41,912 nucleotides of DNA from contig JAGBIE010000004.1 in NCBI GenBank assembly GCA_017935145.1, forward strand, positions 1 to 41,912, written 5' to 3'. This document shows positions 1-7,290 of the stretch, in pieces (within the stretch, counting starts at the first letter, position 1; each line of letters begins with the position of its first letter). The notes under the pieces were generated by a model. The model saw nothing but the letters and a program-made list of their open reading frames with translations, was not told the DNA's origin and did not search any database. Made by a program: the position numbers and the translations under genes. This DNA comes from Oscillospiraceae bacterium (GTDB lineage: Bacteria > Bacillota > Clostridia > Oscillospirales > Oscillospiraceae).

Positions 1-183
1 AACACAGTAAGCCCAGCAGACGTTTTCAAAGCAGATGGGCTGAATGCTCTTGACAGTTTCATAGGGGTCAAAGCCAGCGGCCTTGCACATTTCGCGGCAT
101 TCTTCCACGGAGGAGATACCGTACTGAGCGAGGACACCGTTGATTTTTTCAATTCTTCTTTCGTAACTTTCAAACAAAGCCAT
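1..183 (-). CDS. GGGtGRT family protein, N-terminal part (runs off window)
   Basis: Only the first 61 codons are present; the rest lies beyond the left edge. The visible part begins MALFESYERRIEKING and later reads IQPICFENVCWAYCV. This matches my recollection of the start of the GGGtGRT family (PF14057), whose members sit directly downstream of a NifU-like scaffold gene in anaerobic Firmicutes. The ATG at 183 is preceded by GGGAGG and lies 18 nt after the scaffold stop, so the two genes are almost certainly cotranscribed. The biochemical role of the family is not established; the neighbour suggests Fe-S metabolism. The family name rests on memory of the N-terminus plus the neighbour, not on the name-giving glycine motif, which is not in the window. 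Confidence 0.75.
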   Translation of the reverse strand, partial: MALFESYERRIEKINGVLAQYGISSVEECREMCKAAGFDPYETVKSIQPICFENVCWAYCV

Positions 184-201
184 TTTCGTATCCTCCCTCT
201 C

Positions 202-894
202 TTATTCGTGTCTGGGGTCGATGTACTTGGCAGCGCCTTCGAACTGGCCGTAGTGACCCTTGGCCTTTTCCAGTGCGGTGTTAGCATCGTCACCCTTTTT
301 GATGAAGTCCATCATCTTGCCCAAGTTGACAAATTCGTAGCCAACAATTTCGTTATCCTTATTGAGGGCAACGCGAGTGCAGTAGCCTTCTGCCATTTCC
401 AGATAACGGGGACCCTTTTCCTTGGTGGCGAACATGGTGCCAACCTGAGAGCGGAGACCCTTGCCCAAGTCTTCCAGAGAAGCGCCGATGGCCAAGCCGT
501 CTTCAGAGAAAGCGGACTGGGTACGGCCATAGACAATCTGCAGGAACAGTTCGCGCATAGCGGTGTTGATAGCATCGCAAACCAGGTCAGTATTGAGGGC
601 TTCCAGCAGGGTCTTGCCGATGAGGATTTCGGAAGCCATAGCGGCGGAGTGGGTCATGCCGGAGCAACCCAGAGTTTCCACCAGTGCTTCTTCGATGATG
701 CCGTTCTTCACGTTGAGGGTGAGCTTGCAAGCGCCCTGCTGAGGTGCGCACCAACCCACACCATGGGTGAAGCCAGAAATATCGGAAATCTGCTTAGCCT
801 GCACCCACTTGCCTTCTTCGGGGATGGGGGCGGGACCGTGATATGCACCCTTGGCAACGGGACACATATGCTGAACTTCGGTAGAATAAATCAT
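202..894 (-). CDS. NifU-like iron-sulfur cluster assembly scaffold protein
   Basis: A 230-residue protein related to the IscU/NifU N-terminal domain, which assembles Fe-S clusters on cysteine ligands in the cytoplasm. Candidate ligands are C49 (GWCAPQ), C56 (GACKL), C77 (LGCSGMTHSAAM) and C106. The LGCSG stretch is the clearest scaffold-like motif. The protein is longer than a classical IscU (about 130 residues) and belongs to the longer version paired with GGGtGRT proteins. I prefer the ATG at 894, because AAAGGAAG lies just upstream; an in-frame ATG at 912 overlaps that region and has no better site. It is the first gene of its transcript, with its own promoter at 970-998 and a hairpin in the leader. 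Confidence 0.85.
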   Translation of the reverse strand: MIYSTEVQHMCPVAKGAYHGPAPIPEEGKWVQAKQISDISGFTHGVGWCAPQQGACKLTLNVKNGIIEEALVETLGCSGMTHSAAMASEILIGKTLLEALNTDLVCDAINTAMRELFLQIVYGRTQSAFSEDGLAIGASLEDLGKGLRSQVGTMFATKEKGPRYLEMAEGYCTRVALNKDNEIVGYEFVNLGKMMDFIKKGDDANTALEKAKGHYGQFEGAAKYIDPRHE

Positions 895-919
895 TGCAAT
901 TCTTCCTTTCATTTATGTT

Positions 920-945
920 CAGACCCTGCTGTGGGCAGAGGTCTG
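920..945 (-). promoter_or_regulatory. Hairpin in the 5' leader of the Fe-S scaffold gene
   Basis: Outer arms CAGACC (920-925) and GGTCTG (940-945) enclose inner arms CTGC (926-929) and GCAG (935-938), with a one-base bulge at 939 and a TGTGG loop on the plus strand. It lies between the promoter and the start codon and is not followed by a T tract, so it is not a terminator. A regulatory or mRNA-stabilising role is inferred only. Confidence 0.5.
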
Positions 946-969
946 CTTATACGGAAAATATCCGATAGA

Positions 970-998
970 ATTATACCGAAGATATGGCACAAAGTCAA
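970..998 (-). promoter_or_regulatory. Sigma-A-type promoter of the Fe-S scaffold gene
   Basis: Read on the minus strand: TTGACT (993-998), a 17-base spacer, then TATAAT (970-975). The predicted transcript start near 963 gives a leader of about 70 nt before the ATG at 894. Confidence 0.8.
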
Positions 999-1035
999 GA
1001 AAAACCCGAGCTTTCCCCAACATTCCCAAAAAAGG

Positions 1036-1065
1036 AAAATCCGCATCCTTTTGGATGCGGATTTT
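1036..1065 (-). terminator. Intrinsic terminator after the membrane-protein gene
   Basis: A perfect 13-bp stem (1036-1048 with 1053-1065) around a four-base loop. On the minus strand the stem is followed by CC and six T residues. It lies just after the stop codon at 1069. Confidence 0.85.
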
Positions 1066-1068
1066 GGC

Positions 1069-1752
1069 TTATTTTTCCAGCAAGAAGGTGGTAAAACTGT
1101 TCACCACATCGGGATAGTGCACCGTTGCGGTGTAGACCAAGTAGATGGGTTCATCGGGAAGGGTGAAATAGGCTTTGGCATCGGGGTCGTCAATGAGAAG
1201 ACCCATGCCATCTTCCCGCAGGAGGTGGGAGTACTTGGCAAAATTCTCCTCTGTGAGGACATCCTTCACAGGGACAATGGTTTCATAGTGGTTGAGGAAC
1301 TTTATATAGGTTTCCGTTGCCAAGTAGCAGTCCACTGCACCAGAAAGGATGAGGGTCAGGGCGAACTGCTGTTCTTCAATGGTAGAAACGTCATCTAGCG
1401 GGTCGGGAGTGGCGGCACGGTCAGAGAGGTTGCCCTCCACCAAAACCACGTGCTTGCGATTATGATCCCCGATATAGTTTTTGACATCCTTGCGGATGGT
1501 TTTGACATCGTCTTCCGTCAGTTGGGAGTTGACCACGCCCACGGTGAGGATATAGTCCTTGGTGGAGTTATCAATGAAGTAGATGCCGAAACCGATGGTC
1601 ACAAGAACCATGATGGTGACGATGATTTCTAAGCCCCAAGCGGAGGAAATGTACTCCACTTTTTGGCGGAACGTCATGTGCTCCATCTTCTTCTGTTCCC
1701 GCTCTTTGAGAGCCAGCCATTTTGCCCGCAGGCGGGAGAAAAATGCTTTCAT
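1069..1752 (-). CDS. Single-span membrane protein of unknown function
   Basis: I do not recognise this 227-residue protein. It has a basic N-terminus rich in R and K (residues 1-28), one hydrophobic segment of about 20 residues (roughly 41-60, IIVTIMVLVTIGFGIYF) and a C-terminal domain of about 165 residues that should lie outside the membrane. The C-terminal part alternates strands and helices and contains Asp-rich patches (TPDPLDD, LLIDDPDAKAYF). Its late segments recall the ligand-binding folds of solute-binding proteins, but that is impression only. The ATG at 1752 has AAAGGAT upstream; an in-frame ATG at 1812 would run through the preceding terminator and is unlikely. It follows the upp terminator by about 30 nt and is closed by its own terminator, so it may be expressed by read-through. 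Confidence 0.7.
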   Translation of the reverse strand: MKAFFSRLRAKWLALKEREQKKMEHMTFRQKVEYISSAWGLEIIVTIMVLVTIGFGIYFIDNSTKDYILTVGVVNSQLTEDDVKTIRKDVKNYIGDHNRKHVVLVEGNLSDRAATPDPLDDVSTIEEQQFALTLILSGAVDCYLATETYIKFLNHYETIVPVKDVLTEENFAKYSHLLREDGMGLLIDDPDAKAYFTLPDEPIYLVYTATVHYPDVVNSFTTFLLEK

Positions 1753-1785
1753 AGTGCGATCCTTTCCAAGATAAAAGGGTGAAAA

Positions 1786-1809
1786 CAGGCCCGCCTTGTG
1801 GCAGGCCTG
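1786..1809 (-). terminator. Intrinsic terminator after upp
   Basis: A 10-bp stem with one G-T pair (1786-1795 with 1800-1809), a four-base loop, and TTTT next on the minus strand. It starts immediately after the upp stop codon. Confidence 0.8.
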
Positions 1810-1815
1810 CAAAGA

Positions 1816-2445
1816 TTACTTTGTGCCGAAGATGCGGTCGCCAGCATCGCCCAGACCGGGAACGATGTAAGCATGGTCGTTGAGTTTTTCGTCCACTGCG
1901 GCCACCACGATATCGATATCGGGATGGTCTTTCTGCACCTTGGCGATGCCTTCGGGTGCGGCGATGATGTTCATCATGGTGATGGACTTGCAGCCGTATT
2001 CCTTAATGAAGGTGATAGCATCGGAAGCGGAGCCGCCGGTGGCCAGCATGGGGTCTACCACGAAGACATGGCGCTCAGCAATATCGGTGGGCATTTTGCA
2101 GTAGTATTTCACGGGTTCATGGGTATCGGGGTCACGATACAGACCGATATGGCCAACCTTGGCGGAGGGCACAAGGGCAATCATGGTATCCACCATGCCC
2201 AAGCCAGCGCGGAGGATGGGAACGATGGCCATCTTTTTGCCAGCGAGAACCTTGCACTTAGCAATGGCAAGGGGAGTTTCTACATCCACTTCTTCCGTGG
2301 GAAGATTGCGGGTGGCTTCATAGCACATGAGGGCGGAAATTTCGCCAACGATTTCGCGGAATTCCTTAACACCAGTGTTCTTATCGCGAAGGATGGAGAG
2401 TTTGTGTTGCAGCAGGGGATGATCCAATACCAATACGTTACCCAT
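1816..2445 (-). CDS. upp: Uracil phosphoribosyltransferase
   Basis: Cytoplasmic salvage enzyme converting uracil and PRPP to UMP. The 209-residue length is exactly family-typical. Diagnostic features are the start [17 protein letters not shown], the PILRAGLGM segment (76-84), the PRPP-binding loop [13 protein letters not shown] (131-143) and the C-terminal uracil-binding region with [14 protein letters not shown]. It starts 2 nt after the tsaB stop and so is the last gene of the SGNH-tsaE-tsaB-upp transcript. No attenuator or PyrR-type leader is visible in front of it, so regulation by pyrimidines is not apparent here. Confidence 0.97.
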   Translation of the reverse strand: MGNVLVLDHPLLQHKLSILRDKNTGVKEFREIVGEISALMCYEATRNLPTEEVDVETPLAIAKCKVLAGKKMAIVPILRAGLGMVDTMIALVPSAKVGHIGLYRDPDTHEPVKYYCKMPTDIAERHVFVVDPMLATGGSASDAITFIKEYGCKSITMMNIIAAPEGIAKVQKDHPDIDIVVAAVDEKLNDHAYIVPGLGDAGDRIFGTK

Positions 2446-2447
2446 GA

Positions 2448-3158
2448 TTATACCTCACCTTTTTGTTTTAATTTTTCTGCCCGTTCCCGCTCCGCCTGAG
2501 AAAGGCGAAGGTAGTTCAGGCTTAATTCTTCGTTAGAGGGGAAATTCCCTTGTTCCAGTTGCGCCTTTGCAGCCAGCACCACACCTGCGGCATGCTGAAA
2601 ACGGCGATGGGCGGGGGCTAAGTGAACTGAGGGAAGCCCGCAGAAAGTATTATAGCACAACTGGGCGCCATCTCCAACCAAAATTTTCTCTTTTTCATAA
2701 GATTCCAGTTCTTTTTTCAGTTCTTCCACGGAAATGGCACGATCGGGAGACAAGCGAGTGATGGTTTCGCCATCAGACTCAAAGATGGCGTTGTACACTT
2801 CGTTACGGCGGGCATCCATGCAGGCGACAATGATTCCGCGAAAAGGCAGAATGCCGTATGCCATAGCCTCTAAGGTAGAAACGCCCAACACGGGCACTTC
2901 CCTGCCCCATGCCAAACCTTTGGCGGCGGCAAGACCAATGCGAAGTCCTGTGAAACTGCCAGGGCCGTTGGCTACGGCAACCACAGAAACATCGGAGACT
3001 TGGAGGTTACAGCGGGAGAGCAAGTCCTGCGCCATGGGGAGCAGGGTGGCAGAATGGGTCAGACCCGTATTCTGAAAGGCTTCTGCCAAAAGAACGCCGT
3101 CTTCCATCAGGGCAACGCCTGCGGATTTGGCGGAGGATTCAAAGCCCAAAATTTTCAA
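2448..3158 (-). CDS. tsaB: tRNA threonylcarbamoyladenosine biosynthesis protein TsaB
   Basis: A 236-residue member of the TsaB/YeaZ family, an ASKHA-fold protein that partners TsaD and TsaE to make the universal t6A37 modification on ANN-decoding tRNAs. Key features are the N-terminal [17 protein letters not shown], the H35 segment ([12 protein letters not shown]) and the signature [18 protein letters not shown] (64-81). The C-terminus ([16 protein letters not shown]) is typical of Firmicute versions. Its start overlaps the end of tsaE by 20 nt, indicating translational coupling. tsaD and tsaC are not in the window. Confidence 0.95.
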   Translation of the reverse strand: MKILGFESSAKSAGVALMEDGVLLAEAFQNTGLTHSATLLPMAQDLLSRCNLQVSDVSVVAVANGPGSFTGLRIGLAAAKGLAWGREVPVLGVSTLEAMAYGILPFRGIIVACMDARRNEVYNAIFESDGETITRLSPDRAISVEELKKELESYEKEKILVGDGAQLCYNTFCGLPSVHLAPAHRRFQHAAGVVLAAKAQLEQGNFPSNEELSLNYLRLSQAERERAEKLKQKGEV

Positions 3159-3582
3159 GGGTATCCCCTCCTAAGATGGTGATTTTGCGGTAGTCCTCCC
3201 CTTGGGGCGTGCGGGTGATATCCACACGGATGGCATTGGGGAAAGCATCGGCGGCGATTTCGCTCCACTCCACAGCGCAGACACCGCCACGGGCAAGGTA
3301 GTCATCCAAGCCGATATCATAGAGGTCATCAGAGGAGGAGAGGCGGTAGATATCGAAGTGGAACAGAGGAAGTCTGCCCGAGAGATATTCGTTGACGATG
3401 GTATAGGTGGGGCTGGTAACCCGCTCTGTAATGCCCAATCCTGCGGCAAGACCACGAGTGAAGGCGGTCTTCCCTGCCCCTAAATCTCCCGTGTAGGCAA
3501 TGACATCGCCAGCATTCAGTTGTTCCGCCAGACGGCGACCCAATTCTTCCGTTTGGGTAACGGTGGAGGTGATGAATTCCAT
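3139..3582 (-). CDS. tsaE: tRNA threonylcarbamoyladenosine biosynthesis ATPase TsaE
   Basis: A 147-residue P-loop ATPase of the TsaE/YjeE family, needed for turnover of the TsaBD complex in t6A synthesis. The Walker A motif is GDLGAGKTAF (32-41), followed by the family-typical VTSPTYTIVNEY and FHFDIYRL stretches. The acidic/aromatic VEWSE segment toward the end is also characteristic. The ATG at 3582 follows an AAAAGGAG-type site 23 nt downstream of the SGNH hydrolase. Its order with tsaB is the one commonly seen in Firmicutes. Confidence 0.95.
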   Translation of the reverse strand: MEFITSTVTQTEELGRRLAEQLNAGDVIAYTGDLGAGKTAFTRGLAAGLGITERVTSPTYTIVNEYLSGRLPLFHFDIYRLSSSDDLYDIGLDDYLARGGVCAVEWSEIAADAFPNAIRVDITRTPQGEDYRKITILGGDTLENFGL

Positions 3583-3605
3583 GGGGAAACTCCTTTTGGG
3601 GAAAA

Positions 3606-4238
3606 TTACATGCCGATGGCATCTTCCTTTTTGCGGAAGAGTTCTTCAAAGTCCAAGGGATTGGCCGTGATATCCAAGGCATTTTCAATATGGGAAAGCA
3701 CCTGATTGGTGATAAGTTCCGTAGCCTGCTTGGTGTAGTAATGGGTCAGGTCGGAATGGTAGGATTCGGGAACATCTTTCAGAAGGCCGTAGAGGTCGTT
3801 AATCTCTGCGCCATACTGACGGAGCACTTCCACAGCGGCGGCGTTATAGCGCTCAATATCCGCATTGCGACGAATCTGCACCTTGTAGCGCTCGATGACG
3901 GGGGTAGATGTGGCGAAAATCATCTTGGCATTGGGATAGAGAGCCTTCATATTGCGGCAGATACGGTGGAGGTTGCGGACATAGTCCTCAATGGGCAGGA
4001 GGGTTTCCCCGTCAAAAAGGGTGAAGCAATCCCAAAGACCTGCGTTCCAGTGGATGAGATCCACATCGTCCCCGCACTGCCAACGGTTCTTCCAGTCGTA
4101 GAGTTCACGGAGAATATAGGTGGTGAAACGGCAGTTATCCTCGGTGTAATACACCTCTGCCACGCCTTCCAGTGCCATTTTCACATAGCGGTCATAACCT
4201 TGGCGGATGGAATCGCCAATGAGGATGATTTTTTTCAT
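3606..4238 (-). CDS. SGNH/GDSL-family hydrolase
   Basis: A 210-residue cytoplasmic protein (no signal peptide) with an SGNH esterase/lipase layout. Block I is ILIGDSIRQGY with nucleophile S10. An Asn block is WNAGLWD (64-70, N65). The C-terminal catalytic pair is SDLTHYY (D163, H166). Such enzymes cleave esters such as acetylated sugars; the substrate cannot be deduced. It is the first gene of the transcript that continues into tsaE, tsaB and upp, with its own promoter at 4265-4293 and the ribosome site TTTTGGAGG before the ATG. The coupling to t6A genes is probably positional rather than functional. Confidence 0.85.
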   Translation of the reverse strand: MKKIILIGDSIRQGYDRYVKMALEGVAEVYYTEDNCRFTTYILRELYDWKNRWQCGDDVDLIHWNAGLWDCFTLFDGETLLPIEDYVRNLHRICRNMKALYPNAKMIFATSTPVIERYKVQIRRNADIERYNAAAVEVLRQYGAEINDLYGLLKDVPESYHSDLTHYYTKQATELITNQVLSHIENALDITANPLDFEELFRKKEDAIGM

Positions 4239-4264
4239 AAAAGCACCTCCAAAATTCGCTTTTT

Positions 4265-4293
4265 ATTGTAGCACAGTTCCTATGGTTTTGCAA
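4265..4293 (-). promoter_or_regulatory. Promoter for the SGNH hydrolase-tsaE-tsaB-upp transcript
   Basis: On the minus strand: TTGCAA (4288-4293), 17-base spacer, TACAAT (4265-4270), placing the transcript start about 20 nt before the ATG at 4238. Confidence 0.7.
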
Positions 4294-4305
4294 AATTTTT
4301 TCTTA

Positions 4306-4334
4306 TTTACATTCCATGGGGTGGATGGTAAAAT
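4306..4334 (+). promoter_or_regulatory. Promoter for the rodA-like gene
   Basis: TTTACA (4306-4311), 17-base spacer, TAAAAT (4329-4334), about 30 nt before the TTG start at 4366. Together with the opposite promoter it forms a compact divergent control region. Confidence 0.65.
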
Positions 4335-4365
4335 AACAGAAGATTGGTCGAAAGGAGGCTGACCG

Positions 4366-5517
4366 TTGAAAATACTGCAAAAAATAGGCACATTTTTCAA
4401 AAAAGCGGATATGCTACTTCTGGCGCTCTGCGTGGCAGCCTCTCTCTTTGGCGTGCTGATGGTATCCAGCGCCACCCGTTACTATGGGGGCGACCGCTAT
4501 ATTCTCATCCAGTTGGCGGCTACGGCTTTGGGTGTGGGTATTTTTGTGCTACTTTCTTTGGTGGACATTGAGATTATCACAGGACGACCTGAACTTTTGG
4601 TGCTGTTTAATCTTCTGTTTATCGGCTCGCTGTTTATTTGGGGTGTGGAAGGCACCACAGGTAACCGCAGTTGGCTGGATTTTTCCTTTTTGCCTTTTAA
4701 CATTCAGCCTGCGGAAATTTGTAAGATTACCTTTATTCTCATCTCTGCCAAGATGATGCGCCGTAATGAACGGCACATCTCTTCCCCCCGCTCTGTGGGG
4801 ATGCTCACGGGACATCTGCTTTTGACCGTGGGGCTGATTATTGTGGCATCCAAGGACATGGGTGTGGCGCTGATTTATGTGTTTTTGTTCCTGCTTATGT
4901 GCTTTGCAGGTGGGGTAAACCGCTACTGGTTCTTTGGTGGAATTGGCGCAGTGGCGCTACTTTCCCCTATTTTGTGGAATTTTGTGTTCCGTCAGGATCA
5001 GAGAAACCGCATTTTGGCGCTTTTTGACCCCTCCATCGATGCCACGGGACAGGGTGTTTTGTGGCAGACCAATCTCTCCCTGCGTGCCATCCAAGGGGGC
5101 GGTATTACAGGACAGGGATTGTTCCGTGGGGAGGTGACCCAATCGGGTATTAACCCCCAACAGCACAACGACTTTATTTTCTCCGCCATTGCCGAGGAAT
5201 TGGGTGTGGTGGGCTGTATTGCGGTACTGCTTTTATTGGCAGGTATTATTTGCCGATGCATTTATGTGGGCATTCGTTCCCGCAGTTACATGGACCGCCT
5301 TATCTGCGTGGGTGTGGCGGGGATGCTGTTTTTCCAAGTGACCATTAACATTGGTATGTGTTTGGGCATTCTGCCTGTGGTGGGCTTGGCGCTTCCCTTT
5401 ATCTCTTACGGTGGCAGTAGCATGATATCCCTATTCTTTGCCGTGGGCTTGGTATCGGGCATTCACATGCGTCCTGCATCGGATCGAGAAGGTATTTATG
5501 TGAGACCTCCGCAATAA
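4366..5517 (+). CDS. rodA: FtsW/RodA/SpoVE-family peptidoglycan glycosyltransferase, RodA-like
   Basis: A 383-residue polytopic membrane protein of the SEDS family, which polymerises lipid II into glycan strands with a partner class B PBP. About ten hydrophobic helices are visible. Family marks include GNRSWLDFSFL and IQPAEICKITFI around residues 105-127, the extracellular loop with GGGITGQGLFRGEVTQ, and the ending GLALPFISYGGSSMISLFF (about 340-358). The start is TTG, chosen because AAAGGAGG lies 7 nt upstream (4351-4358) and the next in-frame ATG would remove the first helix. The length and single-gene context favour RodA over FtsW, but SpoVE/FtsW assignment is not excluded without a tree. 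Confidence 0.88.
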   Translation: MKILQKIGTFFKKADMLLLALCVAASLFGVLMVSSATRYYGGDRYILIQLAATALGVGIFVLLSLVDIEIITGRPELLVLFNLLFIGSLFIWGVEGTTGNRSWLDFSFLPFNIQPAEICKITFILISAKMMRRNERHISSPRSVGMLTGHLLLTVGLIIVASKDMGVALIYVFLFLLMCFAGGVNRYWFFGGIGAVALLSPILWNFVFRQDQRNRILALFDPSIDATGQGVLWQTNLSLRAIQGGGITGQGLFRGEVTQSGINPQQHNDFIFSAIAEELGVVGCIAVLLLLAGIICRCIYVGIRSRSYMDRLICVGVAGMLFFQVTINIGMCLGILPVVGLALPFISYGGSSMISLFFAVGLVSGIHMRPASDREGIYVRPPQ

Positions 5518-5523
5518 ATTTAG

Positions 5524-5556
5524 GAGACCGAAGAAAAATCTTCGGTCTCTTTTTTT
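5524..5556 (+). terminator. Intrinsic terminator after rodA
   Basis: A perfect 11-bp stem (5524-5534 with 5539-5549), AAAA loop, and a seven-T run (5550-5556). Confidence 0.9.
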
Positions 5557-5585
5557 GCATAGTTTTTCCCAAAGTCGCAAACAAT

Positions 5586-5613
5586 ACCTCCTGACGACAA
5601 AAGGAGGTTTTTT
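5586..5613 (+). promoter_or_regulatory. Hairpin covering the ribosome site of the SLH protein gene
   Basis: ACCTCCT (5586-5592) pairs with AGGAGGT (5602-5608) around a nine-base loop. The 3' arm is the Shine-Dalgarno sequence of the gene starting at 5616, and it is followed by a T run. Folding would hide the ribosome site and could also act as a weak terminator. Confidence 0.5.
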
Positions 5614-5615
5614 CT

Positions 5616-6815
5616 ATGAAACGCAAATGTTCCCTGCTGTTTCTTGCAATGTTTGCCGTGGTTTCCATGAGTACGGCAGTGATGGCCACTGACACGGCGC
5701 AGTACTGCTTTGCGCCCACGGATTTTGTGGAGAACAGCGATTCCCTGCGTGGCATTTTTCTGCAACAAGTACCCCAAACCGAAGATGGCATTTTATACTT
5801 GGGTGAGCGAGCCTTGCGGGCGGGCGATGTAGTCCCCTCTTCCCTTTTGGAAAAACTCACCCTTGTGGGCACAGAATCCCGTGATGCGGTGATGGTCTAC
5901 TGCGCCATTTCCGATGGTGAGATTGCACAGCCCACGGAGATGAAAATCTCCCTCAAGCCCAAGAAGAATTTAGCACCCACGGTGGAAAACTCCGCACTGG
6001 AGACCTACAAAAACATTGAAAATGTGGGCACATTCACCGCCACAGACCCTGAGGGGGATAAAATGACCTTTTCTCTGCAGAATCCCCCCAAACGGGGTAC
6101 GGTGGTGATTCATGAGGATGGCACTTACACCTACAGCCCCCTGAAGAACAAGGTAGGGCGGGATGAATTCACCTTTGTGGCAACGGACAGCGCAGGTAAT
6201 GTATCGGAGACCGCCACGGTGAAAGTGGAGATTCTTAAGCCCACAGACAAGGCCACCTATGCCGATGTGGAAGATGGAGAATTTTACGCCATGTGGCTCA
6301 AGGATAAAGGGCTTTTGGTGGGTGAGAAAATCACAGGGAAACTCTGCTTCTCGCCTGAAAAGGCAGTGACCCGCGGGGAATTCCTTGCCATGGCCATGAA
6401 ACTTTTGGGTGTGGACACGGAACTATCTGTAGAAACAGGCGGTTTTGCTGATGAAAATGACGCACCCCAGTGGATGCGGGAATATCTCTTGACCGCGCTG
6501 AAAAACGGAATCATCAGCGGTGTCAGTACGGCAGATGGCATGTTGTTCCGTCCCCACAAGGATGCCAGCAAAGCGGAGTGCGCTGTGATGGTCAAGTCCC
6601 TTTTGGGGCTGAGTAGCACAGGGGCAAAGGCGGTATTTGGAGAAAACAGCACCGTGCCTGTGTGGGCGGAAGAATCCTACCACGCCCTTGCTTGCGCGGG
6701 GATTCTGCTGAATACCGAGGACAGCACCGAGACGATGACCCGCATGGAAGCGGCAAAACTTTTGTATGAAGTGAGCAAGGTGCAAGAAGCCAAGGGCGAA
6801 TTCACCCTGTTCTAA
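5616..6815 (+). CDS. Secreted S-layer-homology domain protein with cadherin-like repeat
   Basis: A 399-residue exported protein. The signal peptide spans about residues 1-24, with likely cleavage after AVMA. Residues 118-207 form a cadherin-like/tandem-95-type beta domain (TATDPEGDKMTF, GTYTYSPLKNKVGRDEFTF). A weaker, similar half may precede it. The C-terminal half contains three SLH-like units at about 212-268 (TRGEFLAMAMKLLG), 276-333 (YLLTALKNGIISGV) and 338-390 (TRMEAAKLLYEV), which usually bind pyruvylated secondary cell-wall polymer. The function is probably structural or adhesive at the cell surface. Its ribosome site AAAGGAGG lies in a possible hairpin. It ends in a terminator shared with the convergent gene at 6860. 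Confidence 0.85.
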   Translation: MKRKCSLLFLAMFAVVSMSTAVMATDTAQYCFAPTDFVENSDSLRGIFLQQVPQTEDGILYLGERALRAGDVVPSSLLEKLTLVGTESRDAVMVYCAISDGEIAQPTEMKISLKPKKNLAPTVENSALETYKNIENVGTFTATDPEGDKMTFSLQNPPKRGTVVIHEDGTYTYSPLKNKVGRDEFTFVATDSAGNVSETATVKVEILKPTDKATYADVEDGEFYAMWLKDKGLLVGEKITGKLCFSPEKAVTRGEFLAMAMKLLGVDTELSVETGGFADENDAPQWMREYLLTALKNGIISGVSTADGMLFRPHKDASKAECAVMVKSLLGLSSTGAKAVFGENSTVPVWAEESYHALACAGILLNTEDSTETMTRMEAAKLLYEVSKVQEAKGEFTLF

Positions 6816-6818
6816 GAA

Positions 6819-6850
6819 AAAAGCCCCCATGCCAAAGCATGGGGGCTTTT
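6819..6850. terminator. Bidirectional intrinsic terminator
   Basis: A 14-bp perfect stem (6819-6832 with 6837-6850), four-base loop, A run on one side and T run on the other. It sits between the convergent SLH gene and the small coiled-coil gene and serves both. Confidence 0.9.
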
Positions 6851-6859
6851 ACTTTTGCA

Positions 6860-7198
6860 TTATTCTTCTGCGGGGGCTTCGGTTTCCTCTTCCTCTTCCA
6901 CACAGCAGGTGCCATTTTTGATGTCATCAATCATGTCCTGCAGGTCTTCAATGACGGCTTTGGATTCGGTAATTTTATCGCACCAAGGCAGATATTCGGC
7001 AGAGTCCATCTCTTCACTGAGGACATAGTCCCGATAGTAGAGTTTGCCCAATTCAATCTGCGCTTTGCGGATTTTATCTTCTTCTGCAACGATGGAGAGT
7101 TTTGCTTTGGCAATGGCAGCCAGTTCCTTGGTCTTCTGTGCGGCGGACTGGGCAACATCCACAGCCTTATCTTTGAGTTCGTCAAAATTAATCGCCAT
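6860..7198 (-). CDS. Small coiled-coil protein of unknown function
   Basis: A 112-residue soluble protein that I cannot name. It begins MAINFDELKDKAVDVAQSAA and is mostly helical with heptad-like spacing. It contains a KLYYRDY segment and two adjacent cysteines (GTCCVEEEE), and ends in an acidic Glu-rich tail. Similar small proteins occur next to housekeeping genes in Clostridia, in my recollection annotated only as hypothetical. It has its own promoter (7254-7282), an AAAGGAG ribosome site, and a terminator shared with the SLH gene, so it is monocistronic. Confidence 0.8.
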   Translation of the reverse strand: MAINFDELKDKAVDVAQSAAQKTKELAAIAKAKLSIVAEEDKIRKAQIELGKLYYRDYVLSEEMDSAEYLPWCDKITESKAVIEDLQDMIDDIKNGTCCVEEEEETEAPAEE

Positions 7199-7253
7199 AA
7201 TGTTTCTCCTTTCACAAAGGACAACAGCACTCTGTCATCCATTTCCTACTGAC

Positions 7254-7282
7254 AGTATACCACTTTTTCCTGCAAGATACAA
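7254..7282 (-). promoter_or_regulatory. Promoter for the small coiled-coil protein
   Basis: On the minus strand: TTGTAT (7277-7282), 17-base spacer, TATACT (7254-7259). It lies directly after the lgt stop codon. Confidence 0.65.
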
Positions 7283-7290
7283 CAGGAGAT

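Noticed and set aside
208..1398. A 396-codon plus-strand frame opposite the Fe-S scaffold gene
   Set aside because: It crosses a promoter and a terminator of the opposite strand and matches no family; it is a shadow of real coding.
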